64,000 nucleotides of DNA from Desulfobaculum bizertense DSM 18034 (GCF_900167065.1 NZ_FUYA01000007.1:1-64000), one strand, 5' to 3'. Shown: positions 17,167-27,558, counted from the first letter of the stretch. Translations and numbers: made by a program. Notes: a model not told the origin generated them from the sequence alone.

Positions 17167-19116
17167 TTGAGCCAGTTTTACATCACAACTCCCATTTACT
17201 ACGTCAACGCAAAGCCCCATCTGGGGCACGCATATTCCACAATTGTGGCAGACAGCGTCGCGCGTTTTCACCGGGTAATGGGTGATGAAACGTACTTCCT
17301 GACCGGAACTGACGAGCACGGCGATAAAATTGCTCAGGCTGCTGAGGCCGCAGGCCAGACCCCCAAGGAATTCGTTGACCAGATCAGTGGAATTTTCCAG
17401 AAGCTCTGGCCAAAGCTGAATATTTCCAATTCAGACTTTATTCGTACCACCCAGGATCGCCACATTAAAACCGTGCAGCGAGTCTTGCAGCAGGTGTATG
17501 ACAACGGTGACATTTACAAGAGTGAATACGAAGGCCTGTACTGTTATGGCTGCGAGCAGTTCCTGACAGAAAAGGATCTCGTTGACGGCAAGTGCCCAGA
17601 TCATGACAAGGCACCGACTGTCATCAAGGAAACCAACTACTTTTTCCGCATGTCCAAGTATCAGGACTGGCTGAAGCAGTACATTCTGGATCACCCGGAT
17701 TTCATCCGTCCAGAGCGTTACCGCAACGAAGTGCTGTCCATGCTGGATATGGGCGTGCTGGATGACCTGTGTATCTCTCGTCCCAAGACGCGCCTGTCCT
17801 GGGGCATTGAGCTGCCTTTTGATACGGATTACGTCACCTATGTATGGTTTGATGCCCTGCTGAACTACCTGACGGCGATTGACGCTCCAGAGGGTGAGAA
17901 GTTCGGCAAATTCTGGCCTCACGCCAACCATCTGGTTGCCAAAGACATTCTGAAACCTCATGCGATTTTCTGGCCCACCATGCTCAAGGCTGCTGGTCTG
18001 GAACCGTATGAGCACCTGAATGTGCACGGCTACTGGCTGGTCAAGGACACCAAGATGTCCAAGTCCATTGGTAACGTTGTGGACCCACTGTCTATGGTCG
18101 ATACCTACGGCGTGGACCCCTTCCGGTATTTCCTGATGCGCGAAATGCGCTTTGGTCGTGACGCTTCTTTTTCCGAAGACGCACTGGTTGGCCGCCTGAA
18201 CGCAGACCTTGCCAATGACCTTGGCAACCTGTTCTCCCGCGTGCTGTCCATGACGCAGAAATACTTCGGTGGCGTTGTGCCGGACCCGTCCCGCAAGCAT
18301 CAGGCAGAAGATCTCGAGATTCTGAGTCTCGCAACCCGTTCCTTCACAACGTTCCAGGAGCATTTCGGCAAGTTTGAGTTTGGCGAAGCCCTCGAAGGTC
18401 TGTGGGAGCTGGTGCGTGGCCTGAACAAATACGTGGACAGCACCCAGCCCTGGGCGCTGGCTAAGGCAGAAGACACCGAACGTCTTGGTAACGTTATGTA
18501 CGTGATGCTTATGCTCATGCGTAAGGTTGCCCTGCACGTGTGGCCGGTTATGCCGGATACTGCCGAAAAGATGTTGCTCCAGCTGGGGCAGGGTGAATTT
18601 GCTCCCGAAAGTGTTAACCTGACGGACGAAGCAGATTCCTTTGGTCGGCTTGAGCCGGGCCTGCAGCTTGCCAAGGCATCCAATCTTTTCCCGCGTGTGG
18701 AAAAGAAAAAGGAAGAGCCGAAAGCTGCTCCCAAGAAGGAAAAGAAGAAAGAAACCAAGAAGGCTGCAAAGGCTCAGCCCGCAGAACCCGGAACCATTGA
18801 GTTCGCTGATTTCCAGAAAGTGGATATGCGCGTTGGTACCGTTGTTTCCTGCGAGCGGCATCCCGATGCTGACCGTCTGCTTTTGGTCAAGGTTGATCTT
18901 GGCGAAGAAGAGCCGCGTCAGGTTGTGGCTGGTCTTGCAGAGTTCTTTACTCCTGATGAGCTTATGGGTCGTCAGGTTGTGGTGGTGGCAAACCTTGCCC
19001 CCCGCAAACTCCGCGGCTACACGTCGCAGGGGATGATTCTCGCCGTCCGGAAGGATGGCGGTATGGAACTGTTGACTGCGTCTGGCCCTGTAAAGGGTGG
19101 CAGCAAAGTTTCCTAA
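17167..19116 (+). CDS. metG: Methionyl-tRNA synthetase
   Basis: MetG charges initiator and elongator tRNA-Met. The 649-residue protein has the class I HIGH-type motif HLGH (residues 18-21), zinc-knuckle cysteines in CYGCEQF and CPDH, and the KMSKS loop (about residue 297). After a Lys/Glu-rich linker (about 515-545) comes a C-terminal Trbp111-type tRNA-binding OB fold that supports dimerisation. The TTG at 17167 is chosen because GAGGAGG lies 9 bases upstream. An in-frame GTG at 17146 would put that ribosome-binding site inside the gene. This is the second synthetase in the window with a TTG start. Confidence 0.94.
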   Translation: MSQFYITTPIYYVNAKPHLGHAYSTIVADSVARFHRVMGDETYFLTGTDEHGDKIAQAAEAAGQTPKEFVDQISGIFQKLWPKLNISNSDFIRTTQDRHIKTVQRVLQQVYDNGDIYKSEYEGLYCYGCEQFLTEKDLVDGKCPDHDKAPTVIKETNYFFRMSKYQDWLKQYILDHPDFIRPERYRNEVLSMLDMGVLDDLCISRPKTRLSWGIELPFDTDYVTYVWFDALLNYLTAIDAPEGEKFGKFWPHANHLVAKDILKPHAIFWPTMLKAAGLEPYEHLNVHGYWLVKDTKMSKSIGNVVDPLSMVDTYGVDPFRYFLMREMRFGRDASFSEDALVGRLNADLANDLGNLFSRVLSMTQKYFGGVVPDPSRKHQAEDLEILSLATRSFTTFQEHFGKFEFGEALEGLWELVRGLNKYVDSTQPWALAKAEDTERLGNVMYVMLMLMRKVALHVWPVMPDTAEKMLLQLGQGEFAPESVNLTDEADSFGRLEPGLQLAKASNLFPRVEKKKEEPKAAPKKEKKKETKKAAKAQPAEPGTIEFADFQKVDMRVGTVVSCERHPDADRLLLVKVDLGEEEPRQVVAGLAEFFTPDELMGRQVVVVANLAPRKLRGYTSQGMILAVRKDGGMELLTASGPVKGGSKVS

Positions 19117-19183
19117 TTCTATTCGTTTTTGCCGGAACCGTCGTCCGGCGGTTTCGTAGGACGACATTTGACGGCGAACAGAA

Positions 19184-19264
19184 AAGCACAAGAAGCTGTG
19201 CTTCCGAGGTAAGCGCCTGTGGGAGCACAGCTTTTCTGCGGCCTGAGTTCAGGCCGCTTTTTTT
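19184..19264 (+). ncRNA. Structured RNA or leader with terminator, metG-carB gap
   Basis: Three segments can pair in competing ways. AAGCACA (19184-19190) pairs with TGTGCTT (19197-19203), and the longer AAGCTGTGCTTCC (19193-19205) pairs with GGGAGCACAGCTT (19221-19233). A perfect 9-bp terminator stem follows (19238-19246 / 19249-19257) with seven T residues. This could simply end metG, be a small RNA, or be an attenuator. No known riboswitch motif is recognised, and the SRP RNA consensus is absent. Confidence 0.45.
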
Positions 19265-19267
19265 GAG

Positions 19268-19313
19268 CGCCGTATTGTCTGGGCAGTGTCCAGACGTTAC
19301 GGCGTTTCTTTTT
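19268..19313 (+). terminator. Second tandem terminator, metG-carB gap
   Basis: CGCCGTA (19268-19274) pairs with TACGGCG (19298-19304), and GTCTGG pairs with CCAGAC inside it. TTTCTTTTT follows. It lies 4 bp after the previous terminator, giving two strong stops in tandem. Confidence 0.75.
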
Positions 19314-19704
19314 GTCGACCTCTGTGCCAGTTACTGGCATATTTCAAAAGAGGTTCAGCCCGCGAAGAGGACGCATTGCCTCATTGAGAGGACTGCTGTG
19401 CATACCGTGGGAACATGGCTGGAGAAGAAACATAGAATGGAAGACTGTGGGCAGTGTGGAGCTTGCATTCCCGGGCAGAGCGTGAAAGATGGACGACTGC
19501 ATTCCCGTCAGGGGCTGGCAGAGCCTTTTCGCTGGACTCTCGGAGCATGCTCCTCTATAACACCCCCAGCTTTCCGGGCGGAACGCTGCCTCCATATGTT
19601 TTTTCTCAAAAAAACGTTCCCACCCTGTGAGACAGCAGACGCATTGGTTGCCCGTCTGGGCAAAAAATGCGCAGGAAAGATAACCCGAACCATACCAACA
19701 CGAC
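19314..19704. other. Region upstream of carB without recognised gene
   Basis: About 390 bp separate the tandem terminators from carB. An open frame crosses it, but its translation resembles no protein family and its codon choice is unlike the neighbours. It must hold the carB promoter, but no clear -35/-10 pair stands out. TTGCCCGTCTGGGCAA near 19646 is a short hairpin. Confidence 0.5.
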
Positions 19705-22700
19705 ATGCCTAAACGTACTGACATCAAGAAAATTATGTTGATCGGCTCTGGTCCGATCGTCATTGGTCAGGCCTGCGAGTTTGACTACTCCGGGACTCAG
19801 GCTTTGAAAGCCCTTAAAGAAGAAGGCTACGAAGTAGTTCTGGTGAACTCTAATCCTGCAACGATCATGACTGATCCAGAGCTGGCTGACCGGACGTACA
19901 TTGAGCCGATTGAGCCAGAAACCGTTGCACGAATCATTGAAAAGGAGCGTCCCGACGCCTTGTTGCCCACCCTTGGTGGTCAGACCGGTCTGAACACCGC
20001 TCTGGCTGTTGCCGAGATGGGTGTGCTGGAGAAATACGGCGTTGAGCTTATTGGTGCGGCACGAGAGGTCATCGAAAAAGCCGAAAGTCGTGAACTTTTC
20101 CGCGAGGCTATGGAGCGTATTGGCCTCAAGGTTCCGGCGAGTACCATTGCTCGTAACCTTGATGATGTTCGTGATGCCACGAAGGAAATTCCTTTCCCCA
20201 TCATCATTCGACCCGCATACACGCTTGGCGGCACCGGCGGTGGTGTTGCCTACAACATGGAAGACCTGCTGGAGATTTCCTCTCAGGGTCTTGCTGCCAG
20301 CCGTACGAGCGAAATCATGCTCGAACAGTCTGTTCTGGGCTGGAAAGAGTATGAGCTGGAAGTGATGCGTGACAAGAACGACAACTGCGTCATCATTTGT
20401 TCCATCGAAAACCTTGATCCCATGGGTGTCCATACCGGTGACTCCATTACGGTTGCCCCGGCCCAGACCTTGACCGATCAGGAATACCAGCACATGCGTG
20501 ATGCCTCTCTGGCTATTATGCGCGAGATTGGTGTTGAAACCGGTGGTTCAAACGTGCAGTTTGGCCTGAATCCTGAAAACGGCGAACTGGTTGTCATTGA
20601 GATGAACCCCCGTGTGTCCCGTTCTTCTGCACTGGCTTCCAAGGCAACAGGCTTCCCTATTGCCAAGATCGCAGCCAAGCTTGCAGTCGGCTACACACTG
20701 GACGAAATCCCTAACGACATCACCCGTGAGACAATGGCCTCCTTTGAGCCGACCATTGACTACGTTGTGACCAAGATTCCCCGTCTGACCTTTGAGAAGT
20801 TCCCGGGTACCGAGGACGTTCTGACAACGGCCATGAAGAGCGTTGGTGAAGCCATGAGCATTGGCCGAACCTTCAAGGAATCCCTCCAGAAGGGCCTGCG
20901 TTCTCTGGAGATCGGAATGCCCGGCCTTGGCAAGGACTTCCTCCAGCAGTGCCCAGACAAGGACGACATCCTTGCCAAACTGCGCAAGCCCAACTCCAAG
21001 CGTATCTTTGCTCTGCGTCACGCCATCCAGTGCGGACTCACTGACGAAGAAATCTTTGAGGCCTCTCACATTGACCCCTGGTTTATTCGCCAGATTCGGG
21101 ACATTGTTGAGGTTGAGGGCGAGCTGAAATCCTTTAGCCTCGGTGCAACCCTGTCCGCAGAGAATACAGAAGTCTGCGACATGCTCCGCAAGGCCAAGGA
21201 ATACGGCTTCTCTGACGTCCAGCTCGCCAAGCTCTGGAAGCTGGAAGAATCTGATGTTCGCCGCCTGCGCAAGGCTGCTGGTATTGAGCCGACATTCTAT
21301 CTGGTTGATACCTGCGCTGCTGAGTTTGAGGCGTACACCCCATATTTTTACTCCACCTATGAGCAGGGTGAAGAACTTAAGGCTGCCGAGGGCAAGAAAG
21401 TCATGATCCTCGGTGGTGGCCCAAACCGTATTGGTCAGGGCATTGAGTTTGACTACTGCTGTGTTCACGCATCCTACGCCCTGCGCGAAGAGAACGTGAC
21501 CTCCATTATGGTGAACTCCAATCCGGAAACTGTTTCCACTGACTATGATACGTCTGACCGACTCTACTTTGAGCCGCTGACCTTTGAAGACGTCATGAAC
21601 ATTGTGGAAATGGAAAAGCCGGATGGCGTCATCATTCAGTTTGGTGGACAGACCCCGCTGAACCTTGCTGTTCCGCTGCTGCGTGCCGGAGTCAATATCC
21701 TTGGCACGCATCCTGATTCCATTGACCGCGCCGAAGACCGTGAGCGTTTTGGTGCATTGCTCAAAAAGCTTGGCCTGCGTCAGCCCGACAACGGCACAGC
21801 CATGAGCGTTGACGAAGCCGTGGAAGAAGCCGCAATCGTTGGCTACCCGGTTGTTGTCCGCCCCAGTTACGTTCTGGGCGGCCGCGCAATGGAAATCGTG
21901 TATGACGAGGAAGGCCTCAGGAATTACTTTGCACACGAAGTGCAGGCTGTTCCCGAACATCCTATCCTCATTGACAAGTTCCTTGAAAACGCTGTCGAAG
22001 TTGACGTCGATGCCCTGTCTGACGGGGAAGACGTCTACGTCGCAGGCATCATGGAGCACATCGAGGAAGCAGGCATTCACTCTGGCGACTCCGCCTGTGT
22101 GATTCCGCCCATTACTCTTGGTCACCTGATTGTTGAAGAAATCAGACGCCAGACCGTTGCTCTTGCCAAGGAGCTGAAGGTTGTTGGCCTGATGAACATT
22201 CAGTTCGCCGTGAAAGAGGGCGCTATCTACATCCTCGAGGTGAACCCACGTGCCAGCCGTACGGCACCGTTTGTGTCCAAGGCCACTGGCGTTCCGCTGC
22301 CAAAACTCGCAACCAAGGTTCTGCTTGGTGCCAAGGTGAAGGATCTCGACCCCTGGAGCATGCGCAAGGGTGGGTACATCGCTGTCAAAGAAAGCGTGTT
22401 CCCGTTCAATCGTTTCCCAGGTGTAGACATTCTGCTTGGACCAGAAATGCGTTCCACAGGCGAAGTTATGGGTGTGGATACCTCCTTTGGCATGGCATTC
22501 CTCAAGGGTCAGCTCGCAGGCGGGCAGAACCTTCCGACCTCTGGCCGAGTCTTCATCTCTGTGAATGACGCGGACAAGGAAGGCATTCTGGACGTTGCTG
22601 CAACCTTTAAGCAGCTGGGCTTTACCATTCTGGCAACGCACGGCACGGCAAAGTTCTTTGCCCGCCGAGGTGTTGAGACTGAGACCGTCTACAAAGTGTA

Positions 22701-22938
22701 CGAAGGTCGTCCCAACGTCGTTGACCGCATCAAGAATGGCGAAGTTGACCTTGTCATCAACACGGCTTCGGGCAAAAAGACGGCTGGCGACTCCACTGTG
22801 ATTCGTCAGAACACGCTGCTGTACGGTGTTCCGTACACCACCACCGTCGCTGGTGCCCGCGCAATGGCATACGCCCTTCGTGATTTGAAGGAACGTGAGC
22901 CGGGCGTGAGAAGCCTTCAGGAATATTACAGCGATTAA
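19705..22938 (+). CDS. carB: Carbamoyl-phosphate synthase, large subunit
   Basis: CarB makes carbamoyl phosphate from ammonia (delivered by CarA), bicarbonate and two ATP, feeding pyrimidine and arginine synthesis. The 1077-residue protein has the full duplicated architecture. The first ATP-grasp half (about 1-400) starts with [20 protein letters not shown]. An oligomerisation domain follows (400-550). The second ATP-grasp half (550-935) repeats the start as [18 protein letters not shown]. The C-terminal MGS allosteric domain (about 940-1077) binds regulators such as UMP in relatives. No Shine-Dalgarno sequence is evident before the ATG, although the N-terminus is canonical. carA is not in the window. 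Confidence 0.97.
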   Translation: MPKRTDIKKIMLIGSGPIVIGQACEFDYSGTQALKALKEEGYEVVLVNSNPATIMTDPELADRTYIEPIEPETVARIIEKERPDALLPTLGGQTGLNTALAVAEMGVLEKYGVELIGAAREVIEKAESRELFREAMERIGLKVPASTIARNLDDVRDATKEIPFPIIIRPAYTLGGTGGGVAYNMEDLLEISSQGLAASRTSEIMLEQSVLGWKEYELEVMRDKNDNCVIICSIENLDPMGVHTGDSITVAPAQTLTDQEYQHMRDASLAIMREIGVETGGSNVQFGLNPENGELVVIEMNPRVSRSSALASKATGFPIAKIAAKLAVGYTLDEIPNDITRETMASFEPTIDYVVTKIPRLTFEKFPGTEDVLTTAMKSVGEAMSIGRTFKESLQKGLRSLEIGMPGLGKDFLQQCPDKDDILAKLRKPNSKRIFALRHAIQCGLTDEEIFEASHIDPWFIRQIRDIVEVEGELKSFSLGATLSAENTEVCDMLRKAKEYGFSDVQLAKLWKLEESDVRRLRKAAGIEPTFYLVDTCAAEFEAYTPYFYSTYEQGEELKAAEGKKVMILGGGPNRIGQGIEFDYCCVHASYALREENVTSIMVNSNPETVSTDYDTSDRLYFEPLTFEDVMNIVEMEKPDGVIIQFGGQTPLNLAVPLLRAGVNILGTHPDSIDRAEDRERFGALLKKLGLRQPDNGTAMSVDEAVEEAAIVGYPVVVRPSYVLGGRAMEIVYDEEGLRNYFAHEVQAVPEHPILIDKFLENAVEVDVDALSDGEDVYVAGIMEHIEEAGIHSGDSACVIPPITLGHLIVEEIRRQTVALAKELKVVGLMNIQFAVKEGAIYILEVNPRASRTAPFVSKATGVPLPKLATKVLLGAKVKDLDPWSMRKGGYIAVKESVFPFNRFPGVDILLGPEMRSTGEVMGVDTSFGMAFLKGQLAGGQNLPTSGRVFISVNDADKEGILDVAATFKQLGFTILATHGTAKFFARRGVETETVYKVYEGRPNVVDRIKNGEVDLVINTASGKKTAGDSTVIRQNTLLYGVPYTTTVAGARAMAYALRDLKEREPGVRSLQEYYSD

Positions 22939-22979
22939 GCTTACTCCAACTGGCCGTACAAAGCGGCAACAGCAAGGAA

Positions 22980-24371
22980 ATGAAAAAAGAATACTGCGGA
23001 CTGTTTGGTATTTACGGACACCCCGAGGCTGCTCGGATGAGCTATTTTGGTCTTTTCGCGCAGCAGCACCGTGGTCAGGAAAGTGCCGGCATTGTCTCTT
23101 GGGATGGTGAAAAACTTTGTGAGCAGAAAGGCATGGGCCTTGTTGCCGAAGTTTTTGAAGAAGCCCACCTTGGCGACCATCTCAAGGGTGACATTGCCAT
23201 CGGTCATATTCGCTATTCCACGACCGGAGCCTCCCAGTTGCTGAACGCACAGCCTTTTACTGTGCGTTTTGGTGACACGAAGCTGGCCCTTGCACACAAC
23301 GGCAATCTGGTGAATGCGCACGAGCTGCGTACAGAGCTGGAACACATGGGAACCATCTTTCAGACCTCTATGGACTCTGAGGTCATCGTGCACCTCATTG
23401 CCCGAGGCATGAATCAGGATGGTCTCTGTATCGAAGACGCTGTGGCGCAGGCCTGCCGCCGTATCAAGGGAGCATTCTCGCTTTTGATTCTCGCCAACGA
23501 CAAGCTTATTGCCGTGAAGGACCCGCTGGGGATTCGTCCTCTGGCCCTTGGCCGCATGAATGACTGCTATGTCCTGGCTTCCGAAACCTGCGCCTTTGAT
23601 CTGCTTGAGGCAGATTTCATGCGCGCACTCCGTCCGGGTGAGATGTTCATTCTGGACCGGGGCGGACGCCAGCGCAGTGTGCAGTATGTTGACGAACAGA
23701 AGAAAAAGCAGTGCATTTTCGAGCTGATTTACTTTGCACGGCCGGATTCTGACATCTTTGGTCAGAACGTCTATGAATGCCGCCGCGCAATGGGTATGGC
23801 TCTGGCAAACGAAGCTCCTGTGGATGCTGATTTTGTTATGCCATTCCCGGATTCGGGAAACTACGCAGCCGTGGGCTATGCTCAGGCTTCCGGACTTCCC
23901 TTTGAGCAGTGCATGATTCGGAACCACTACGTGGGCCGAACCTTTATTCAGCCTTCACAGGACATGCGTGATCTGTCGACCCGCATGAAGCTGAACCCTG
24001 TGCGAAGCATGGTAAAGGGCAAACGCATTGTGGTGGTTGAAGATTCCATTGTTCGCGGAACGACCATTCGCACTCGCGTCAAGCGGCTGCGTGAACTTGG
24101 TGCCGCAGAGATCCACATGCGTGTGGCCTGCCCGGCGATCAAGTTCCCGTGCTACTACGGAATCGACTTTTCCAGCAAAGGCGAGCTGATTGCAGCAAAC
24201 CACTCTGTGGAAGACATCGCCCGCTTTATTGGTCTGGAAAGCCTCCATTACCTGTCTATTGACGGGCTGCTGTCCTCCGTGGAATACCCAAAGGACTTCT
24301 GCCTCGCCTGCTTCGATGGAAATTATCCAATCCAGCCCTGCAAGGGCGCTGGAAAGATGTGTATGGAGTAG
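22980..24371 (+). CDS. purF: Amidophosphoribosyltransferase
   Basis: PurF catalyses the first committed step of purine synthesis, converting PRPP and glutamine to phosphoribosylamine. The 463-residue protein has a five-residue propeptide (MKKEY) whose removal would expose the catalytic Cys6 of the Ntn-hydrolase glutaminase domain. The phosphoribosyltransferase domain carries the PRPP loop VVVEDSIVRGTT. Cysteines including those of the C-terminal CLACFDGNY and the earlier CPAIKFPC fit the [4Fe-4S] cluster of the B. subtilis-type enzyme. It follows carB by 41 bp, pairing the two nucleotide pathways in one probable transcript. Confidence 0.95.
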   Translation: MKKEYCGLFGIYGHPEAARMSYFGLFAQQHRGQESAGIVSWDGEKLCEQKGMGLVAEVFEEAHLGDHLKGDIAIGHIRYSTTGASQLLNAQPFTVRFGDTKLALAHNGNLVNAHELRTELEHMGTIFQTSMDSEVIVHLIARGMNQDGLCIEDAVAQACRRIKGAFSLLILANDKLIAVKDPLGIRPLALGRMNDCYVLASETCAFDLLEADFMRALRPGEMFILDRGGRQRSVQYVDEQKKKQCIFELIYFARPDSDIFGQNVYECRRAMGMALANEAPVDADFVMPFPDSGNYAAVGYAQASGLPFEQCMIRNHYVGRTFIQPSQDMRDLSTRMKLNPVRSMVKGKRIVVVEDSIVRGTTIRTRVKRLRELGAAEIHMRVACPAIKFPCYYGIDFSSKGELIAANHSVEDIARFIGLESLHYLSIDGLLSSVEYPKDFCLACFDGNYPIQPCKGAGKMCME

Positions 24372-24399
24372 GCTGACTTTAACCTCAGGTTTTGAATAT

Positions 24400-25392
24400 A
24401 TGACACCCAAAGCACAGGAACGTGACTGGCTGACCCTTGGTCGGGAGACTCTCGACATCGAAATTGAAGGGTTGCGCCGGGTACGTGACAGGCTGAACGG
24501 GAGTTTCATTCAGGCGCTTGAAATTATGGGTGGCTGCACAGGTCGTGTGGTTGTTACAGGCATCGGCAAGTCCGGGCTTGTTGGCCGCAAGATCGCAGCC
24601 ACTCTTTCGAGCACTGGAACCCCCTCCTTTTTTTTGCATCCTGTTGAGGGCGCTCACGGCGACCTTGGGATGCTTCGCTCCGAAGATGTGGTGCTGGCAC
24701 TCTCCAACTCTGGAGAGACAGATGAGCTGAACGCCATCTTGCCCGCGCTGCGCACTCTTGGACTCAAGGTTGTTGGCATTACAGGAAATCTCCAGTCGAC
24801 TCTGGCGTCTCTTTCTGATGTGGCTCTCGACAGCGGTGTCGAGCGCGAAGCCTGCCCCCTTGGTCTTGCTCCCACAGCCAGCACAACCGCCCAGCTCGCC
24901 CTTGGTGATGCTCTGGCCTCCTGCCTGGTCACGTGGAACCGTTTTGAAAAAGATGATTTTGCCCAGCGCCACCCCGGTGGTTCTCTTGGGCAGCGCCTGC
25001 GGGCCTGCGTGCAGCATTTGATGCATGTGGACGATCTGCCGACGGCCGATCATACGCTTCCCTTTGCCGAGGCATTGGTTGCGCTTGATGCTGGCGGACT
25101 TGGCGCACTTGCCATTACAGACGCTTCTGGCGTTTTGCATGGCATTTTGACTGACGGTGACGTGCGCAGAATGCTGTGCAGCGGAACTCCAGACATGAAC
25201 GTCGCGGTGGAAGATGTGATGACATCAGAGCCGCTTTGTGTACGTCCTGACGTGACGGCTGCCGAAGTTCTTGATATTATGGAGACTCGCGAAGTGACCG
25301 TTATCCCCGTGGTGGACAGTGAGAAAAAGCTTGTTGGTATGGTCCACCTCCATGATCTGCTTGGTAAGGGACGCCTCAAGTTCTCTGCCTAG
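24400..25392 (+). CDS. kdsD: Arabinose-5-phosphate isomerase (KpsF/GutQ family)
   Basis: This enzyme interconverts ribulose-5-phosphate and arabinose-5-phosphate, the precursor of Kdo in the LPS inner core. The 330-residue protein has a sugar-isomerase (SIS) domain at about 35-180, with VTGIGKSGLVGRKIAATLSS and the LALSNSGETDEL loop. The conserved PLGLAPTASTT follows, then two CBS domains (about 205-325), the standard KdsD layout. The ATG at 24400 fits the family; the open frame extends upstream into purF without a plausible start. It sits 28 bp after purF and ahead of further envelope genes. Confidence 0.92.
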   Translation: MTPKAQERDWLTLGRETLDIEIEGLRRVRDRLNGSFIQALEIMGGCTGRVVVTGIGKSGLVGRKIAATLSSTGTPSFFLHPVEGAHGDLGMLRSEDVVLALSNSGETDELNAILPALRTLGLKVVGITGNLQSTLASLSDVALDSGVEREACPLGLAPTASTTAQLALGDALASCLVTWNRFEKDDFAQRHPGGSLGQRLRACVQHLMHVDDLPTADHTLPFAEALVALDAGGLGALAITDASGVLHGILTDGDVRRMLCSGTPDMNVAVEDVMTSEPLCVRPDVTAAEVLDIMETREVTVIPVVDSEKKLVGMVHLHDLLGKGRLKFSA

Positions 25393-25411
25393 CATGACCT
25401 CAGGAAACTGA

Positions 25412-27040
25412 ATGCAAACTACTCCTTCCGCTCTTGAAAACCGAGTTTTAGGATGCCGGCCAGAGCTACTGGCCGGCCTTCTTATTTTTGCTGTTACCCT
25501 TGCCCGTATTCTTTTTGTGCTCTCTGGTCAGCTTGATCTTGTTCAGGACGAAGCCCAGTACTGGGACTGGTCCCGAACCTTTCAGCTGTCCTATTTTACC
25601 AAGGGACCGCTCATTGCATGGATTAATGCAGCGGGAACAGCCGTTTTTGGTGACACCACCTTTGGTGTTCGCGTTGGGGCCATTCTTGGCTCCGCACTGA
25701 TGCAGTGTATCTTGTTCCTTGGTGTGGCAAAGCTCTGGAAGCGTCCCCGCCTTGGTCTGCTTTCACTGGTCGTTCTGAACTGTTCGCTTTTGGCAATGGC
25801 CTCTGGCGTGCTCATGACCACAGACAATCCGCTTATGGTTTGCTGGATGGGCGCACTCTTTTCCATGTACTGGGCCTATCAGAAGCCGGAGCGCATCGCA
25901 CCGTATGTGCTGCTGGCACTGGCGCTGGCCGTGGGCAATCTTGCCAAGTACATGATGCTGGCCTTTGCTGCTGTGGCGTTTGTCTTTGTCTGGCTGCTGC
26001 ATCGGCGGGGCATGGCAGAAAAGCGTTTTGTGACGCGGTTGACCGTGGCACTTCTCGTGGGAACGCTGCTGGGATTCCTCCCGATTCTTATCTGGAACAT
26101 GCAGAATGACTACGCCGGAGTGCGGCACGTCCTGCACCTTGGCGGTGTGTCTGGTTCCAGAGCGCAGTCCTTTATTCGCTTTGACAGATTCCCGGAATAC
26201 ATTGGAAGCCAGTTTGGTCTTCTTTTGCCGTGGTGGTTCATTTTTACCCTGCTTGGAGCCTGGGGCAGCATTCAGGCTCTGCGGAAAAATCCCGGCCGGG
26301 GCATCCAGTATGCCAAGGCGCAGGATTACGCACAGAATGCCTTGCTGGTCGCGGGCTTCTGGCCTATCTGGGGCTTTTTTATTTTCTGGTCTTTCCATAC
26401 CAAAATTAATCCAAACTGGTCCGCCGTGAGCTACGCCTCTGGTTTTATTCTTGCTGCGGCTGCATGGAATGCGGTGTGGAAGCGACGTGGTGGGAAGAAC
26501 TGGCGCGTGTGGCCGTGGCCGATTATTGGCGCCATGCTCATGACCATTCTGATGGTTCATGATGCGTTGCCAATTCCGTGGCGCTACGAGGGCACGTTGC
26601 CCATCGTGGGCAAGGTCCACATCGAGAACCCCATCATGCATCTGAAAGGCTGGGATGATTTGGGTGACAAGCTTGATGAGCTTCGCAATACCCAGTTCGA
26701 CAATCCTGAGCATGTCTTTTTCTTTGGCGACAACTATGATGTGACCTCTGCGCTGTCGTGGAGTGTTCCCGGCAAGGAACGTGCGTATTGCCTGCCGGGT
26801 GGTCGTCGACTCAACCAGTATGACTTGTGGCCCGGTCCGCAGGACAAGACTGGCTGGGATGCGATTTTTGTTATGAAAAAATTCAAGGGCCAGCATGATT
26901 CTCTCCTGAAATATTTTGAAAAGTATGAGAGAATCCCATACCAGTCCATGCATGCAGGACGTCCGGCCCGCCGATTTACTGTGTATTTGTGTTATGGTTT
27001 CAAAGGAAACTGGCCGCCAGTAACTGGAACTGGATACTAG
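25412..27040 (+). CDS. GT39-family (PMT/ArnT-like) glycosyltransferase
   Basis: This integral membrane protein of 542 residues resembles the dolichyl-phosphate-mannose/ArnT group, which transfers sugars from polyprenyl phosphate onto lipids or proteins on the periplasmic side. Near the N-terminus, after the first helix, is the acidic motif VQDEAQYWDWS (about residue 45), the usual catalytic loop. About ten hydrophobic helices follow to residue 400, then a soluble C-terminal domain of about 140 residues. Its place after kdsD suggests modification of LPS or lipid A, but the substrate cannot be read from sequence. Confidence 0.82.
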   Translation: MQTTPSALENRVLGCRPELLAGLLIFAVTLARILFVLSGQLDLVQDEAQYWDWSRTFQLSYFTKGPLIAWINAAGTAVFGDTTFGVRVGAILGSALMQCILFLGVAKLWKRPRLGLLSLVVLNCSLLAMASGVLMTTDNPLMVCWMGALFSMYWAYQKPERIAPYVLLALALAVGNLAKYMMLAFAAVAFVFVWLLHRRGMAEKRFVTRLTVALLVGTLLGFLPILIWNMQNDYAGVRHVLHLGGVSGSRAQSFIRFDRFPEYIGSQFGLLLPWWFIFTLLGAWGSIQALRKNPGRGIQYAKAQDYAQNALLVAGFWPIWGFFIFWSFHTKINPNWSAVSYASGFILAAAAWNAVWKRRGGKNWRVWPWPIIGAMLMTILMVHDALPIPWRYEGTLPIVGKVHIENPIMHLKGWDDLGDKLDELRNTQFDNPEHVFFFGDNYDVTSALSWSVPGKERAYCLPGGRRLNQYDLWPGPQDKTGWDAIFVMKKFKGQHDSLLKYFEKYERIPYQSMHAGRPARRFTVYLCYGFKGNWPPVTGTGY

Positions 27041-27042
27041 CT

Positions 27043-27558
27043 ATGAGTGATTCGTGTATGTGCGCGGCCTGCGCCAGAAGAGGGCAGTGTTGTTGTGAAG
27101 TCCTGCCAGAGGACATCCCGCACTGTTTCCCACTGTCGCAGGCAGATGTGGAGCGGATAGAGGCTGCGACTGGAATTCCGGGAAAGGGCATTGCCCGGCA
27201 GGAAACTGTACCAGCCCTTGTGCAAAGTCTTGAGCGGCTCTTTCCTGAGTGCAAGGATTTGTTGCAGGAAAAAGTGCAGATTGGGGGCCAGCATTTGCGG
27301 CTGGCTCTTGAGGACGGCGCCTGTGTTTTTCTTGGAAGCGAAGGCTGTACACTCCCCCGGGATGCCCGGCCTGTGTACTGCCGCATTTATCCCTTCTGGG
27401 TGCAGAAAGGCTCAATCATGGTCTTTGATACTGCGCCATGCGTGCAACGCGCCGGAGCCGCGGGGCTGGATAAGCTCCTGAGTGCTCTGGATATGGACAG
27501 AAAGACGGTACGCCGACTTTTCGCCACGCTTTTACAGGAATGGTTTCCTGAGCGCTAA
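27043..27558 (+). CDS. YkgJ-type cysteine-cluster protein
   Basis: This 171-residue protein opens with a dense cysteine cluster (CMCAACARRGQCCCEV) and has further cysteines in CVFLGSEGCTLP, VYCRIYPF and APCVQR. That is the pattern of the YkgJ/UPF0153 family of presumed zinc or iron binding proteins with no firm function. The start at 27043 is chosen because translation upstream would run into the GT39 gene; no strong ribosome-binding site is visible. It is nested between the glycosyltransferase and a penicillin-binding protein, so it is probably co-transcribed. Confidence 0.8.
   Translation: MSDSCMCAACARRGQCCCEVLPEDIPHCFPLSQADVERIEAATGIPGKGIARQETVPALVQSLERLFPECKDLLQEKVQIGGQHLRLALEDGACVFLGSEGCTLPRDARPVYCRIYPFWVQKGSIMVFDTAPCVQRAGAAGLDKLLSALDMDRKTVRRLFATLLQEWFPER

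Noticed and set aside
19184-19264. SRP RNA or 6S RNA in the metG-carB gap
   Set aside because: The SRP core GGTCAGG...GGAAGCAGCC is absent, and the length and shape do not fit 6S RNA.
19263-19712. 149-codon open frame before carB with cysteine-rich stretch
   Set aside because: No ribosome-binding site, no family resemblance, and it starts inside a terminator.
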